A stretch of DNA of 64,000 nucleotides, from NCBI GenBank assembly GCA_021772025.1, contig JAETNT010000002.1, positions 121,239 to 185,238 of the forward strand, given 5' to 3'. This document shows positions 1 to 8,786 of the stretch, piece by piece. This DNA is from Enterocloster bolteae (GTDB lineage Bacteria; Bacillota; Clostridia; Lachnospirales; Lachnospiraceae). Both the position numbers and the translations under genes were made by a program. The notes beneath the pieces were generated by a model. It was not told where the DNA came from. It saw nothing but the letters and a program-made list of their open reading frames with translations, and ran no database searches. Every line of letters begins with the position of its first letter. Position 1 is the first letter of the stretch.

Positions 1-995
1 GTACAGTACTCTTCCGTCTGGCCTGCAGTACGAACCATCCGCATTTCATCTCTCAGCCACTGTACTGCAGCACCCGCCACGAACACGCTGCCCTCCAGAG
101 CATACTGCATTTCATCCTGGGTGCTGGCGGCAATGGTGGTTAGAAGCCCATTGCTGGAGCGGACTGCCTTATTTCCAGTATTCATCAACAGAAAGCAGCC
201 GGTTCCATATGTATTCTTCACTTCCCCTTCCTCAAAACAGCACTGACCGAACAAAGCAGCCTGCTGGTCGCCGGCCGCTCCGGCAATGGGAATCTTACCT
301 CCGATTACATCTGACGAGGTATAACCGTATACGCAGCTGGACGGCTTTACATCGGGAAGCATGCTCTTAGGAATTCGGAAGTATTCCAGGATTTCGTCAT
401 CCCAGCACTTTTTATGAATGTCAAACAGCATGGTACGGGCGGCGTTGGTATAGTCGGTTACATGGATACAGCCCTTGGTCAGGTTCCAAATCAGCCAAGT
501 GTCCACGGTTCCGAACATTAACTCTCCGTTCTCCGCCTTTTCTCTGGCTCCAGGTACATGATCCAGAATCCATTCGATTTTGCTTCCGGAAAAATATGCA
601 TCAGGAATCAGACCGGTGCGTTCTATAATCTTTTCTTCCAGGCCGTCTTCTTTTAATTTCTCGATACGGTCCGCAGTTCTCCGGCATTGCCATACAATCG
701 CATTATATACCGGCTCCCCAGTGTCCCGATCCCATACAATGGTAGTCTCCCGCTGATTGGTAATGCCGATAGCGGCAATGTCGCTGTAATGCGCGCCAAT
801 CTTTCCCATGGCTTCCATGGTCACAGAAAGCTGCGAGGACCAGATTTCCATAGGATTATGTTCCACCCAGCCCGGCTGCGGGTAAATCTGAGTGAATTCT
901 TTCTGGGCTACGCTGCAAATGGTTCCCTGCTCGTCAAACAGGATGCATCTGGAACTGGTGGTTCCCTGATCCAGCGCAATTACATATCTTCCCAT
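1..995 (-). CDS. glpK: Glycerol kinase (3' end outside window)
   Basis: Phosphorylates glycerol with ATP to sn-glycerol 3-phosphate in the cytoplasm. The frame is open from an ATG at 995 (ribosome site GGAGGAGAAGG just upstream) to the window edge, so about 330 N-terminal residues are present and the C-terminus is missing. It begins [16 protein letters not shown], the FGGY-kinase phosphate-binding motif. It also contains GITNQRETT, the substrate-loop stretch AYFSGSKI, and [13 protein letters not shown] at the start of the second actin-fold half. The family is about 500 residues long. A hairpin-rich leader upstream suggests control by transcription attenuation. Family identity is near certain. 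Confidence 0.95.
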   Translation of the reverse strand, partial: MGRYVIALDQGTTSSRCILFDEQGTICSVAQKEFTQIYPQPGWVEHNPMEIWSSQLSVTMEAMGKIGAHYSDIAAIGITNQRETTIVWDRDTGEPVYNAIVWQCRRTADRIEKLKEDGLEEKIIERTGLIPDAYFSGSKIEWILDHVPGAREKAENGELMFGTVDTWLIWNLTKGCIHVTDYTNAARTMLFDIHKKCWDDEILEYFRIPKSMLPDVKPSSCVYGYTSSDVIGGKIPIAGAAGDQQAALFGQCCFEEGEVKNTYGTGCFLLMNTGNKAVRSSNGLLTTIAASTQDEMQYALEGSVFVAGAAVQWLRDEMRMVRTAGQTEEYC

Positions 996-1054
996 ATCCT
1001 TCTCCTCCTGTGCTGCCTTACGACGATCTTTTCTTCTCTGTGGTTTGTTAATTT

Positions 1055-1115
1055 TTTACCAAAAGGTAAAGAAAAAGCAGGGCATGCGCGGCTTCCCCGC
1101 AGCTATCTCCCCTGC
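1055..1115 (-). terminator. Leader hairpins upstream of glpK (possible attenuator)
   Basis: In the transcript direction toward glpK, GCAGGG and CCCTGC (1110-1115 and 1078-1083) enclose a GC-rich inner stem and are followed by TTTTTCTTT, the shape of an intrinsic terminator. A second small hairpin, TTTACC-TTTT-GGTAAA, follows at 1055-1070. The rest of the gap between glpK and the pentapeptide gene holds no gene. In Bacillus, glycerol genes are controlled by GlpP antitermination in the leader. The same logic here is inference. Confidence 0.5.
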
Positions 1116-1243
1116 TCTGTCGTCTCTAAAGGCAATTTATTAATTTATCTATGGATAATCTTAACATGTTTTCAAGGAAATTGCAAGTTAGAAATCGTCG
1201 AATTGCATAATTTTTTGGTGACAGGTTCAGACGGCGGGGAATT

Positions 1244-1843
1244 TCAGCAGATTTTCACCCCCAGCAGCATTGCCACATCCGCTGCCTGAGACAGGTTGAT
1301 TTTTAATCCTTTCAGTTCGGAAAAGCTGTCAGATACCTGGATTCCTTCTATGATGCAGGAAGATAAATCCAGTCCTTTCAGAGACGTCTTAAAAAAATCC
1401 GTGCCGGACAGGTTCACATCATGAAACGAAGTCTTTTTCAGCTTTGTTTCCGAAAAAAAAGCGTTCTTCATGGAATTGCTTTCTATCCGGCTGTTTTCCC
1501 ACAAGGTATTGGCAAAATTGGTATAAACGTAGCTTCCTCCTAGTATTTCCACAGTGCGGAAGCTGGATTGGCTGAAATTACAGTTATCTGCCTGGCAGCT
1601 GGTAAACATGCAATTTCGAAAATATCCGTTTGCAAAGCCGCACTTTTCAAAAATACAGTTTAAAAATTGCACCTCAAAGAAACCGGCTGACAAAAAGCTG
1701 CACTCTGTAAAATGACAGTTTTCAATCATTACATTTCCGAATTCCAGTCCCCTGGCTTCCAGATTAAATAGATTTTCGCCGGTATAGGAAGTCTGGGAAA
1801 TTATGTTTTCACAGTCTATGGCGTTTTGAATGTCCTGAAGCAT
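1244..1843 (-). CDS. Pentapeptide-repeat protein
   Basis: A 199-aa protein of unknown role. From about residue 30 to 165 it is built of five-residue periods with F or L at the centre and N, S or C around it, for example NCIFEKCGF, NCMFTSCQA and NCNFSQSSF. This is the signature of the right-handed quadrilateral beta helix. Cysteine is unusually frequent. There is no signal peptide or membrane segment, so it is probably cytoplasmic. The start has a good GGAGG ribosome site seven bases upstream. Some family members mimic DNA and protect gyrase (Qnr, MfpA), but nothing here shows that activity. The gene is monocistronic and ends in the glpK leader region. Confidence 0.8.
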   Translation of the reverse strand: MLQDIQNAIDCENIISQTSYTGENLFNLEARGLEFGNVMIENCHFTECSFLSAGFFEVQFLNCIFEKCGFANGYFRNCMFTSCQADNCNFSQSSFRTVEILGGSYVYTNFANTLWENSRIESNSMKNAFFSETKLKKTSFHDVNLSGTDFFKTSLKGLDLSSCIIEGIQVSDSFSELKGLKINLSQAADVAMLLGVKIC

Positions 1844-1885
1844 AGAATTCCTCCGTATTATTTACTTGCAAGTGAGTCCGGCAGA

Positions 1886-1910
1886 GCCTGACGGGTTATT
1901 CCCGTCAGGC
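1886..1910 (-). terminator. Hairpin at the end of the yitT-like gene
   Basis: A perfect 10-bp stem, GCCTGACGGG-TTATT-CCCGTCAGGC, contains the stop codon of the minus-strand membrane-protein gene in its stem. There is no strong U tract after it, so it may stabilise the 3' end rather than act as a classical terminator. Confidence 0.5.
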
Positions 1911-2762
1911 CAAGTGTTTGTCCAGAGTAAAGCCTCTCCCCCGTACCTCCCGGACGCCGTTGATGATAATAAACGCTTTAGGATCAATCTGCTGAACATA
2001 CTGGTTTAAATGGCTCATCTCCCGGTTAGGAAGGACACAGAGAATCGCTTTCTGATCTAATTTCTGGAAACCGGTCTGAATGGGGACATAGGTAGAACCC
2101 CGATCCAGATCTTTTTGGATAATCTCATTGATTCGTTCATGCTCTTTGCTGATAATCAGCACCTGGACATCTCCGCCGCCGGATACCAGTACCTGGTTTA
2201 CCACAAAGGAAGTCAGCAGCACGGACACGATACCGTACAAAATTTCCTCTGTATCGGAAAACAGCATCTGAGACAGCAGGATAAACACATCCAGACAATA
2301 CATGGTCACTGCTACCGGGATTCGGAACTTTTTATTTAAAATCAGCGGCGGGATATCCATACCGCCGGTGGAGCCGCCCAGACGCATTACAATACCAAGC
2401 CCCAATCCCACCAAGGCGCCGCCGAAAAGAGCGGCCAAAAGGCGGTCATCCGTAAGGTGTCCCAGCGCTTCTATACTAAGCAGCCGGTTGAGCAGCACGG
2501 GAAATAAAAGGGTGCTGACAATGGTGGTAATGGCAAACCTCTTTCCAAGAATCCACAGTCCTAAGAAGAACATGATTACGTTGATACAGGCTACGGTGAC
2601 GGATATATCCAGATGGAAAAAATACTGTACACTTCTTGCAATACCCGTAGCTCCTCCTACTAAAAATCCATTAGGCATAGAAAATGCGGCAAGGCCAAAA
2701 GCAAATATGGCGTTTCCCGCAATGATTCCTAAAATCCTGAATAAACTCCGGCTCATTCTCAC
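1905..2762 (-). CDS. YitT family membrane protein (DUF2179)
   Basis: An integral membrane protein of about 285 residues with five to six hydrophobic segments in the first two thirds. These include the glycine-rich stretch GGATGIAR and GLGLGIVMRLGGSTGG. A soluble C-terminal DUF2179-like domain follows (from about VLIISKEHERINEII to the end). This is the usual YitT/YvjA layout. Function is unknown in the family. I chose the GTG at 2762 because AGAGAGGAG lies six bases before it. The frame stays open upstream to 2813 and an ATG also lies at 2756. Upstream, at 2871-2900, is an element also found ahead of the NhaC gene. The neighbouring divergent gene is a Crp/Fnr regulator. Confidence 0.85.
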   Translation of the reverse strand: MRMSRSLFRILGIIAGNAIFAFGLAAFSMPNGFLVGGATGIARSVQYFFHLDISVTVACINVIMFFLGLWILGKRFAITTIVSTLLFPVLLNRLLSIEALGHLTDDRLLAALFGGALVGLGLGIVMRLGGSTGGMDIPPLILNKKFRIPVAVTMYCLDVFILLSQMLFSDTEEILYGIVSVLLTSFVVNQVLVSGGGDVQVLIISKEHERINEIIQKDLDRGSTYVPIQTGFQKLDQKAILCVLPNREMSHLNQYVQQIDPKAFIIINGVREVRGRGFTLDKHLA

Positions 2763-2870
2763 ATTTTTCTCCTCTCTTTCTAACTCTGTTAAATTCATAA
2801 CGATTCCATGCAAATTTTCCCATAACTGAATCGTTTCCTAAATTCTGACAAGATTATAGCGAATTTGAGA

Positions 2871-2900
2871 ATTGAAAAAAATATCAAATGTTATGATTTC
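2871..2900. promoter_or_regulatory. Upstream element shared with the nhaC-like gene
   Basis: The plus-strand stretch TATCAAATGTTATGATTT with an A-rich left flank (ATTG then seven A) recurs almost unchanged at 32516-32548 upstream of the NhaC gene. In both places it lies in the same orientation about 65-110 bases before a minus-strand gene for a membrane protein. It probably contains a regulator site. The regulator is unknown, although the Crp/Fnr protein next door is a candidate. Confidence 0.45.
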
Positions 2901-2959
2901 ATCTTTTCATCCATTGTCCGGGATGGTATAATAGGGGCACTGAGAAAGGAATTCCTTTT

Positions 2960-3622
2960 ATGCTGCCAAATGCCCCCTATTACCAAGCTATCCGTTCACT
3001 CGGGACCTTAATTCGGGTAAAAAAACATGATTTGCTTTCCAACCGCGCCCAGAAGGATAAATATGTTTATTGTCTGGAGCAAGGTCTTTGCGCCCTTCAC
3101 AGCATTTCCACTGATGGCAGAGAACAGATTTACCAATATTTCTTTCCCGGAGATTTTATCGGATTTATTCCTGCTTTTGTCAAAAGTTATCCTGACGAGA
3201 CTTTTTATGCTTTTTCCATCACTGCTAAATCTGCCTGCCTTTTGTATCAGATTCCATACCGGACATTTCTGGATTATGTAGATACTCACCCTGATTTTTA
3301 CCGCTGGCTGTTTCAGGTTACGGTAGACCATTATGACAGCGCTCTGCGCCACTCCTATGCTCTTCAGGACGGCGATAACATTACCAGCCTCTGCCATGTT
3401 CTTCTGGAACTGTCTACCTGTCAAGGCGGAGTCTGCCTCCTTCCTAAAGACTTTTCCTATCCGGAGCTTGCCAACTATCTGGGGATTCACACCATAACGG
3501 TAACCCGCCTGATGGCCCGTCTTAAAGAAGCAGGAATCATAAGCAAACAGGGCCACCAGACCATAATACAGGACATGAATGGTCTGATGGCCCTGGCTGA
3601 GAAGGGGGACGCTGCAAAGTGA
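2960..3622 (+). CDS. Crp/Fnr family transcriptional regulator
   Basis: A 220-aa cytoplasmic regulator. Residues about 10-130 form the cyclic-nucleotide-binding-type beta barrel (GLCALHSISTDGREQIYQYF, PGDFIGF). Residues about 150-215 form a winged helix with the recognition segment ELANYLGIHTITVTRLMARL. The N-terminal CxxC-type cluster of Fnr is absent, so it is unlikely to be an oxygen-sensing Fe-S Fnr. The ligand is unknown. It starts at an ATG behind GAAAGGA. It is transcribed away from the YitT gene and converges with the RpiB-like gene, whose stop is only six bases away. Confidence 0.85.
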   Translation: MLPNAPYYQAIRSLGTLIRVKKHDLLSNRAQKDKYVYCLEQGLCALHSISTDGREQIYQYFFPGDFIGFIPAFVKSYPDETFYAFSITAKSACLLYQIPYRTFLDYVDTHPDFYRWLFQVTVDHYDSALRHSYALQDGDNITSLCHVLLELSTCQGGVCLLPKDFSYPELANYLGIHTITVTRLMARLKEAGIISKQGHQTIIQDMNGLMALAEKGDAAK

Positions 3623-3628
3623 ACTGCT

Positions 3629-4306
3629 TCAACTTATCATGTTGACTATTCCATCAACAAATTCCTTCAGTTCATCATCCCTGCATCCTGCATAGAAGCA
3701 ATCCAAGAATCTCGGGATCATACATTCCTTGACCAGCTCCGGATCAATCGCCTTTAACGCCTCAATCAATGGTTTCGCCACCTGCTTCTTCACCTCAAAC
3801 AGCAGATCCGCATTGCGGTTCTGGGCCTCCTTGCGGCCGTCCGGATATCCCATGCCCTTGGGCGATCCAAATGCTCTGGAGAAAATATTATTTAGATTCA
3901 ATTCTGCTCCCCAGCCAAATCCCTTTGCGTAAGGAATAGACAGCGCATTCCCGTTGTTAATCTGCAAAAACAAATAAGCATCCGTAGGCTCAATGCAATA
4001 CCCGCACACAACTCCGGGATACATATTTAAAGACATTAAGGCGCCCTGCCCCGTACCGCATCCGGTTACCACAAAGTCTACGGCTCCGGAGTTTAAAAGG
4101 AGCGCTGCCTGGATACCTAAATGCAGATAAGTAAGTCTCGGATTTTCTTTTGTATATGCTTCCGGAACATCCTGATCCGTAAGAGGAGCCTCCATAGCCG
4201 CATTATAAACTTGATGCCCCATAGGCTCTACCACTGATTTTAGCTCCTTAACGATAATTCCGTTCTTCGGCGCCTGACTAAACTCATTAAGTACTGCAAT
4301 CTTCAT
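3629..4306 (-). CDS. RpiB/LacA/LacB family sugar-phosphate isomerase
   Basis: A 225-aa cytoplasmic protein predicted to interconvert aldose and ketose phosphates. The family anion-hole motif is visible as VVTGCGTGQGALMSLN, containing the catalytic-type cysteine, and the N-terminus (KIAVLNEFSQAPKN) fits the RpiB fold. The C-terminal ~60 residues extend beyond classical RpiB (~150 aa), as in the longer DUF-linked subgroup. It is the last gene of the PTS operon and its start overlaps the end of the aldo/keto reductase gene by 20 bases, which implies coupled translation. The exact substrate is unknown. The operon suggests a phosphorylated keto sugar or sugar acid. Confidence 0.8.
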   Translation of the reverse strand: MKIAVLNEFSQAPKNGIIVKELKSVVEPMGHQVYNAAMEAPLTDQDVPEAYTKENPRLTYLHLGIQAALLLNSGAVDFVVTGCGTGQGALMSLNMYPGVVCGYCIEPTDAYLFLQINNGNALSIPYAKGFGWGAELNLNNIFSRAFGSPKGMGYPDGRKEAQNRNADLLFEVKKQVAKPLIEALKAIDPELVKECMIPRFLDCFYAGCRDDELKEFVDGIVNMIS

Positions 4307-5342
4307 TTTTATCCCTTTCTTTACTGAAAATAATTTTGCTTTCTGCTCCGCCTGCCTTTTGTATCAGTTTATCCGCATCTTTTTTCATCCGCAAAAACTC
4401 TTCCTTCGTAAGACTGATATCCAACGACTTTGCCGTATCCTCAATCTGAGATAACTTTCTTGCTCCGCAAAGCACATTAATTTTCGGCGACAGCATAGAA
4501 TTCCATTTAATGCACAAATTTGCCAACGTGCACTGATATTTTTCTGTCAAATCTCTCCATCCAGCCAGCATCCGGTTTACTTCCGAGATGTTTTCACTCC
4601 TCCACCAGAATTTTCCTTCCCGAACATCTCCAGGAGCGGCTATATAATTATCAGATGCCTTTCCCGCCAGAAGCCCTTGTTCAATAGGCGAATACGTCTG
4701 CAGAGAAATCCCATGTTCCTCACAAAAAGGCAGCAATTCTGTCTCTGGCTTTCTGTCCAAAATGCTCAGCTTCTCTTGAATCACATCCAGCTGTCCTGCA
4801 TCCACATAATCCTTCAGTGTCTGAATATCCACATTGGAAGCTCCGATGGCACGGATTTTTCCCTCCTGCTTCATCTTCATCAGTTCTCCCATAGTATCTG
4901 CTACCGGGATCAGGCCGTAGGTCCTGCACTGCCAATGGGTGTAATATACATCAACATATTCGGTTCCCAAAGTTTTTAAACTTAATTCCAAATCACGGCG
5001 TATGGCCTTGGGGGATAAGTCTCTGTATACGTCATGGCCTTCCCTGGTAAAATGATATTCCCCTCCATTGTCATACCACTGGATTCCGCACTTAGTGGAC
5101 AAAACCATTTTATGTCTGGGAATCTCTTTAAGCGCTTTCCCCACCACTTCCTCGCTGTGGCCAAATCCATAAACCCTGGCCGTGTCCACCCAATTAATTC
5201 CTAATTCCAGTGCTCTGTGAATGGTATTAATGGATATTTTATCATCATTATCTCCCCACCATAAGCCTCCGCCGATAGCCCAGGCCCCCAAGCCGATACC
5301 GCTTGCCATAATTCCTGACCCGCCTATCTCTCTTTTTTCCAT
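4287..5342 (-). CDS. Aldo/keto reductase
   Basis: A 351-aa NAD(P)H-dependent oxidoreductase with a TIM barrel. Catalytic residues can be read: Asp and Tyr in WVDTARVYGFGHSEE, Lys in MVLSTKCGI and His in YYTHWQCRT. The cofactor-binding segment near the C-terminus includes VLCGARKLSQIED. It resembles the YghZ/IolS-type branch. It sits between the PTS IIA gene and the RpiB-like gene. It probably reduces or oxidises an intermediate of the imported sugar, a role inferred from context. The 74-bp gap to IIA carries a small CCGCGG/CCGCGG hairpin (5372-5396). Confidence 0.88.
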   Translation of the reverse strand: MEKREIGGSGIMASGIGLGAWAIGGGLWWGDNDDKISINTIHRALELGINWVDTARVYGFGHSEEVVGKALKEIPRHKMVLSTKCGIQWYDNGGEYHFTREGHDVYRDLSPKAIRRDLELSLKTLGTEYVDVYYTHWQCRTYGLIPVADTMGELMKMKQEGKIRAIGASNVDIQTLKDYVDAGQLDVIQEKLSILDRKPETELLPFCEEHGISLQTYSPIEQGLLAGKASDNYIAAPGDVREGKFWWRSENISEVNRMLAGWRDLTEKYQCTLANLCIKWNSMLSPKINVLCGARKLSQIEDTAKSLDISLTKEEFLRMKKDADKLIQKAGGAESKIIFSKERDKNEDCST

Positions 5343-5416
5343 AACCAGATTGTACTCCTTTCCCCTGTCATCCGCGGCATATCATAGAGACCGCGGCAAA
5401 AGGTATCCTTTAGCCG

Positions 5417-5866
5417 TCAGGAAAATGCTTCCACAAGATTCTCATAGGAACTGGCTGCCTGCAATTTACTCATGATAGCATCATTGCCCAGTTTTCCGGC
5501 CAGTTCCGCGATAAGCCGCAGATGATCTTTAGCCCCGTCGCTGTCGGCCGGAACGGCAAACAGAAAGAAAAGCTGAGATGGTTCTCCGTCATAGGACTCC
5601 CATTCAATCATTTCCTTTGTCCTTCCTACTGCAATGCCTACTTTATCTACGAAAGCTGATTTTCCGTGAGGAATCGCTACATGGCCCCCGATACCCGTAA
5701 TCCCTTCGCTTTCTCTTAAGTACACATCTTTTATATATCCTTCCAGATCATCTATATATCCGGCATCTTTTAACAATCCTGCCAGATGCCGGATTACCTC
5801 GTCCTTATTTGTTGCTTCCATATTTAAATCTATGACCTGCCGATCCAGGATTTCTTTTACTGCCAT
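5417..5866 (-). CDS. PTS fructose/mannitol-type IIA component
   Basis: A 149-aa stand-alone EIIA of the PTS fructose family. It accepts phosphate from HPr on the histidine in GGHVAIPHGKS and passes it to IIB. Length and fold match PTS_EIIA_2. It lies 15 bp after the PRD-activator gene and in the same operon as separate IIB and IIC genes, completing a split fructose-type permease. The same IIA-like signature recurs at the C-terminus of the neighbouring regulator, as is usual for such activators. Confidence 0.9.
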   Translation of the reverse strand: MAVKEILDRQVIDLNMEATNKDEVIRHLAGLLKDAGYIDDLEGYIKDVYLRESEGITGIGGHVAIPHGKSAFVDKVGIAVGRTKEMIEWESYDGEPSQLFFLFAVPADSDGAKDHLRLIAELAGKLGNDAIMSKLQAASSYENLVEAFS

Positions 5867-5881
5867 AACATGTCCTCTCTT

Positions 5882-7846
5882 CTATTTAATAAAATACTGG
5901 TAAAGATCCAGGGTGGAACCCATTTTTTTAATGGCTTCCATATTCTCGTCATTATCTGTCAGCTGAAGGAAATCCTTATAAAACTGCTTGGTGCGCCGAA
6001 TCTCAAACTTTGTAGTCATTTTTACTGCCAGCAGAAACACTACATCCACCATATCGCCATGCCACGATATAGGCTCCTCCAAGATAGCCACTACAATCCG
6101 AGATTCATTGATTTCCGACATATTCCCGTGGGGAATCGCAATTCCCCGTCCAATACTGGTGGTAGTTGCCCGTTCCCTGTCAAACACGCTTTGCAGATAA
6201 GCCGGGGTCACGTCACCTTTCTCTTCCAGCTTTTTTACCATCATTGTAATCAGCTGATCCTTATCTTTAACCCTTGGCTTTAGCAGAAACAGATCCACTT
6301 CAAACAACTGATGGCAAAGATTGTTAAAATGAAATTCTGTTTTTTTGCGGAAATAGAAAATCTGATTCACTTTTTGGCGAATTGTTTCGATACTTTGTCC
6401 GCTAAGACGTTCTCCCACCGATACTACCCTGTCGTCCTTGATTTCGTTTCCCGACATATTGATGATTACATCCACATCATGGTATTGCTCCAGTTTTAAA
6501 TCGTGATAACTGGCCGCATGAATTTCCGTCAGCTCCGGAATACTGTATTTTAGCCTTTCAATATTTAGCTGGCTGGCCGCCATACCGCTTTCGCTGAGCA
6601 GAAGAGCGGTCAGAGGATTCCCTTTCTTTCTTCTGATAATAGCGGCCTGGATATATAAGGCGATTCCTGCCAGTTCGTCCTCCGTTACCTGCACGTCATA
6701 ATACTCTTCAAACAAATTGCTAGTAGACCAGGTGGCCAGAAATGTCTGTTTATATTCATTTTTCACATACTTGCTGATGTTATCTCCCGCTGCTGTAGAA
6801 TATTTCATCCGGAAAATAGCGGAGCGCATATGCAGCAGCAGGCTTTCATACAAAAGTTGATCTTCTGAAAGATCAATATCCAGAACACTGTCAATGGTCT
6901 CAATTATAAGCCTTACGAATTTTCCCAAATCCTTGTCATATTGCCTGGTATAATCAGTATCCTGAATACTGGAAAAATTTTTCAGCTTTTTGGCCGACAA
7001 AAGAAGTACTGCCAGCAGCACCGTATCATCAGCGGAAATTTTAATCTCATATGCCTGTTCGATCCTTTGGTAAATAGATTCCGCAAAAGAATATTCATTA
7101 TAATGCTCTATATTCTCTTCTCCAGTGGAGAATACGGCTTCATTTCCAAAATGCCTGCGGGCCATAGACAGACATGCCATGATCCACACCATCTTAAAAG
7201 AATTATCCGCCAGTTCGATGCGCCAGGCATTTTCCGCCTCAAGCACAATCCTCCGGATTCTGGATATATCCACCCCTGAAGCATAGGAGCTTAAAAGAGC
7301 CTCCTGAACCTCAGGCATCAGCTCTATCATATAATCTTTTATTGCAATTCGAAAATTATATTCATCTCCCACAAGGCACACTCCCTTGCTGCGTATGGAC
7401 GTAATTTTCAGAGAGCGTTCCTCAAACCAAGGGGAAACCTCTCTCAAAAGCCTTCCCACTGTAGGCGCACTTAAATACAAGCTTTCTGCCAGCTGCTGAA
7501 GCGTGGTGGTCTGCCTGGGCTTTAGTTTCAGAAGTTTCCCTATCACCTGTTTCCTGCGGCCATCCGGTTGAACCGCAGAGTCCAGGTCCCTGCCCAGCGC
7601 CAGATGGTCCTGCAGGCTCTCCCATTGCCGCCCATCCATCTCAAGCCAGATCCCTGTCCCCTGCTTCTTTTCAATCCTTCCCATATTATTTTCTGTCAGC
7701 CAGCGGTTCATCTGGTCGATTTTGGTTCGGACTGTTTTTTCAGATAATCCCACATTTGCTGCAATCTGCAATATGGTATAGGTCTCCCCACCCAAAAGGC
7801 AATTCAGTATTTTATTAAAATATAATGCGTTCTTATCCTCTTTCAA
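5882..7846 (-). CDS. PRD-containing BglG/MtlR-type transcriptional activator
   Basis: A 654-aa PTS-controlled regulator. In order it has an N-terminal winged helix (about residues 10-60, ANVGLSEKTVRTKIDQMN), a second HTH (about 85-140, AESLYLSAPTVGRLLREV), two PRD domains (about 185-400), an EIIB-like domain (about 410-500) and a C-terminal EIIA-like domain (about 510-650) with GIAIPHGN. This is the LicR/MtlR/ManR layout, a DNA-binding activator whose activity depends on histidine phosphorylation. The EIIB-like domain reads LLLSESGMAAS where the phospho-cysteine usually sits, so that site appears lost. It probably controls the operon it lies in and the kinase/dehydrogenase operon with the duplicated promoter. 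Confidence 0.9.
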   Translation of the reverse strand: MKEDKNALYFNKILNCLLGGETYTILQIAANVGLSEKTVRTKIDQMNRWLTENNMGRIEKKQGTGIWLEMDGRQWESLQDHLALGRDLDSAVQPDGRRKQVIGKLLKLKPRQTTTLQQLAESLYLSAPTVGRLLREVSPWFEERSLKITSIRSKGVCLVGDEYNFRIAIKDYMIELMPEVQEALLSSYASGVDISRIRRIVLEAENAWRIELADNSFKMVWIMACLSMARRHFGNEAVFSTGEENIEHYNEYSFAESIYQRIEQAYEIKISADDTVLLAVLLLSAKKLKNFSSIQDTDYTRQYDKDLGKFVRLIIETIDSVLDIDLSEDQLLYESLLLHMRSAIFRMKYSTAAGDNISKYVKNEYKQTFLATWSTSNLFEEYYDVQVTEDELAGIALYIQAAIIRRKKGNPLTALLLSESGMAASQLNIERLKYSIPELTEIHAASYHDLKLEQYHDVDVIINMSGNEIKDDRVVSVGERLSGQSIETIRQKVNQIFYFRKKTEFHFNNLCHQLFEVDLFLLKPRVKDKDQLITMMVKKLEEKGDVTPAYLQSVFDRERATTTSIGRGIAIPHGNMSEINESRIVVAILEEPISWHGDMVDVVFLLAVKMTTKFEIRRTKQFYKDFLQLTDNDENMEAIKKMGSTLDLYQYFIK

Positions 7847-7874
7847 CCAAGCACCTCATATTTATTTTTAATTT

Positions 7875-8759
7875 CTACTCGTTACTCTTTACCACAGCTT
7901 CCCCATAAATATACCGTCCGCTGGAACCGATAACCCTCATATAGTCTTTCACAAACTGCTTGATGCCTGCCTCCGCCGCCATGCACATATGCATATAATC
8001 AATGCCCGGATTGTCCTCCAGTGCTTTCAATGTAGCCTGTTTTCCCGCTTCAAAAGCATCGGTGCACACGTTGATCTTGTTGATTCCGCCGGCCACTGCT
8101 TTTTTTAAATTTTCCTCTCCGGAACCAGAGCCGCCATGAAGCACCAGGGGCATCTTCAGAGTCTCTTTTAAAAGATGAAGCCTGTCAAAATCTAATTTAG
8201 GTATTTTTCCCTTAGGATATGCGCCATGAGCCGTTCCAATGGCAACCGCCAGCGCATCTACCTCTGTTCTGGTAACAAAATCTACTGCCTGATCCGGATT
8301 CGTATACAAATCTACATCCGCATCATCCGCATCTGCTGCCTGGCCTACATGGCCAAGTTCTCCTTCCACAGAGCAGCCCATACCATGAGCCAAAGCACTG
8401 ATGATAGCAGTCCTTTTTACATTTTCTTCATAGGGAAGAGCGGAACCGTCAAACATAACATTGGTAAACCCTGCATTAATACAGTTTGTGATGGCATAAA
8501 AGTCTGAACCATGGTCAAAATTCAAGGCCACCGGCACATGAACCCTGGCTGCCAGTTCTTTAATCAGCGGAACCATCTCCTCCAGATGGGCATGATTGGT
8601 CATCTGCCCGTTGCCAAACTGGATGATAATGGCTGAATGCTCCTCCTCCGCCGCCATAATCCCGGCTCTTGCCATTTCCATATTGATGCTGTTCATAGCC
8701 ATAACGCCATAATAATTCTTGTTGGCATCATCGAGAATTGTTTTCATTGATACAAGCAT
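7875..8759 (-). CDS. Class II (zinc) ketose-bisphosphate aldolase
   Basis: A 294-aa class II aldolase of the Fba/GatY/IolJ type. It cleaves a ketose phosphate to DHAP and an aldehyde. Zinc and catalytic residues are visible: Asp and His in ALNFDHGSDF, Glu in EGELGHVGQ, His in GTAHGAYPKG and His with the phosphate-binding glycines in LVLHGGSGSG. The start has AAAGGA seven bases upstream. It lies between the IIC gene and the PRD activator. Together with the IolC-like kinase of the sister operon it could process a 2-deoxy-5-keto-gluconate-type phosphate, as IolJ does. That assignment is inference, and tagatose or fructose bisphosphate remain possible. Confidence 0.88.
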   Translation of the reverse strand: MLVSMKTILDDANKNYYGVMAMNSINMEMARAGIMAAEEEHSAIIIQFGNGQMTNHAHLEEMVPLIKELAARVHVPVALNFDHGSDFYAITNCINAGFTNVMFDGSALPYEENVKRTAIISALAHGMGCSVEGELGHVGQAADADDADVDLYTNPDQAVDFVTRTEVDALAVAIGTAHGAYPKGKIPKLDFDRLHLLKETLKMPLVLHGGSGSGEENLKKAVAGGINKINVCTDAFEAGKQATLKALEDNPGIDYMHMCMAAEAGIKQFVKDYMRVIGSSGRYIYGEAVVKSNE

Positions 8760-8786
8760 GTCTTTATCCTTTCTGCAGTCAATCTA

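Noticed and set aside
2302..2829. 175-aa plus-strand ORF opposite the YitT gene
   Set aside because: Proline-rich antisense frame of a membrane-protein gene, without a ribosome site.
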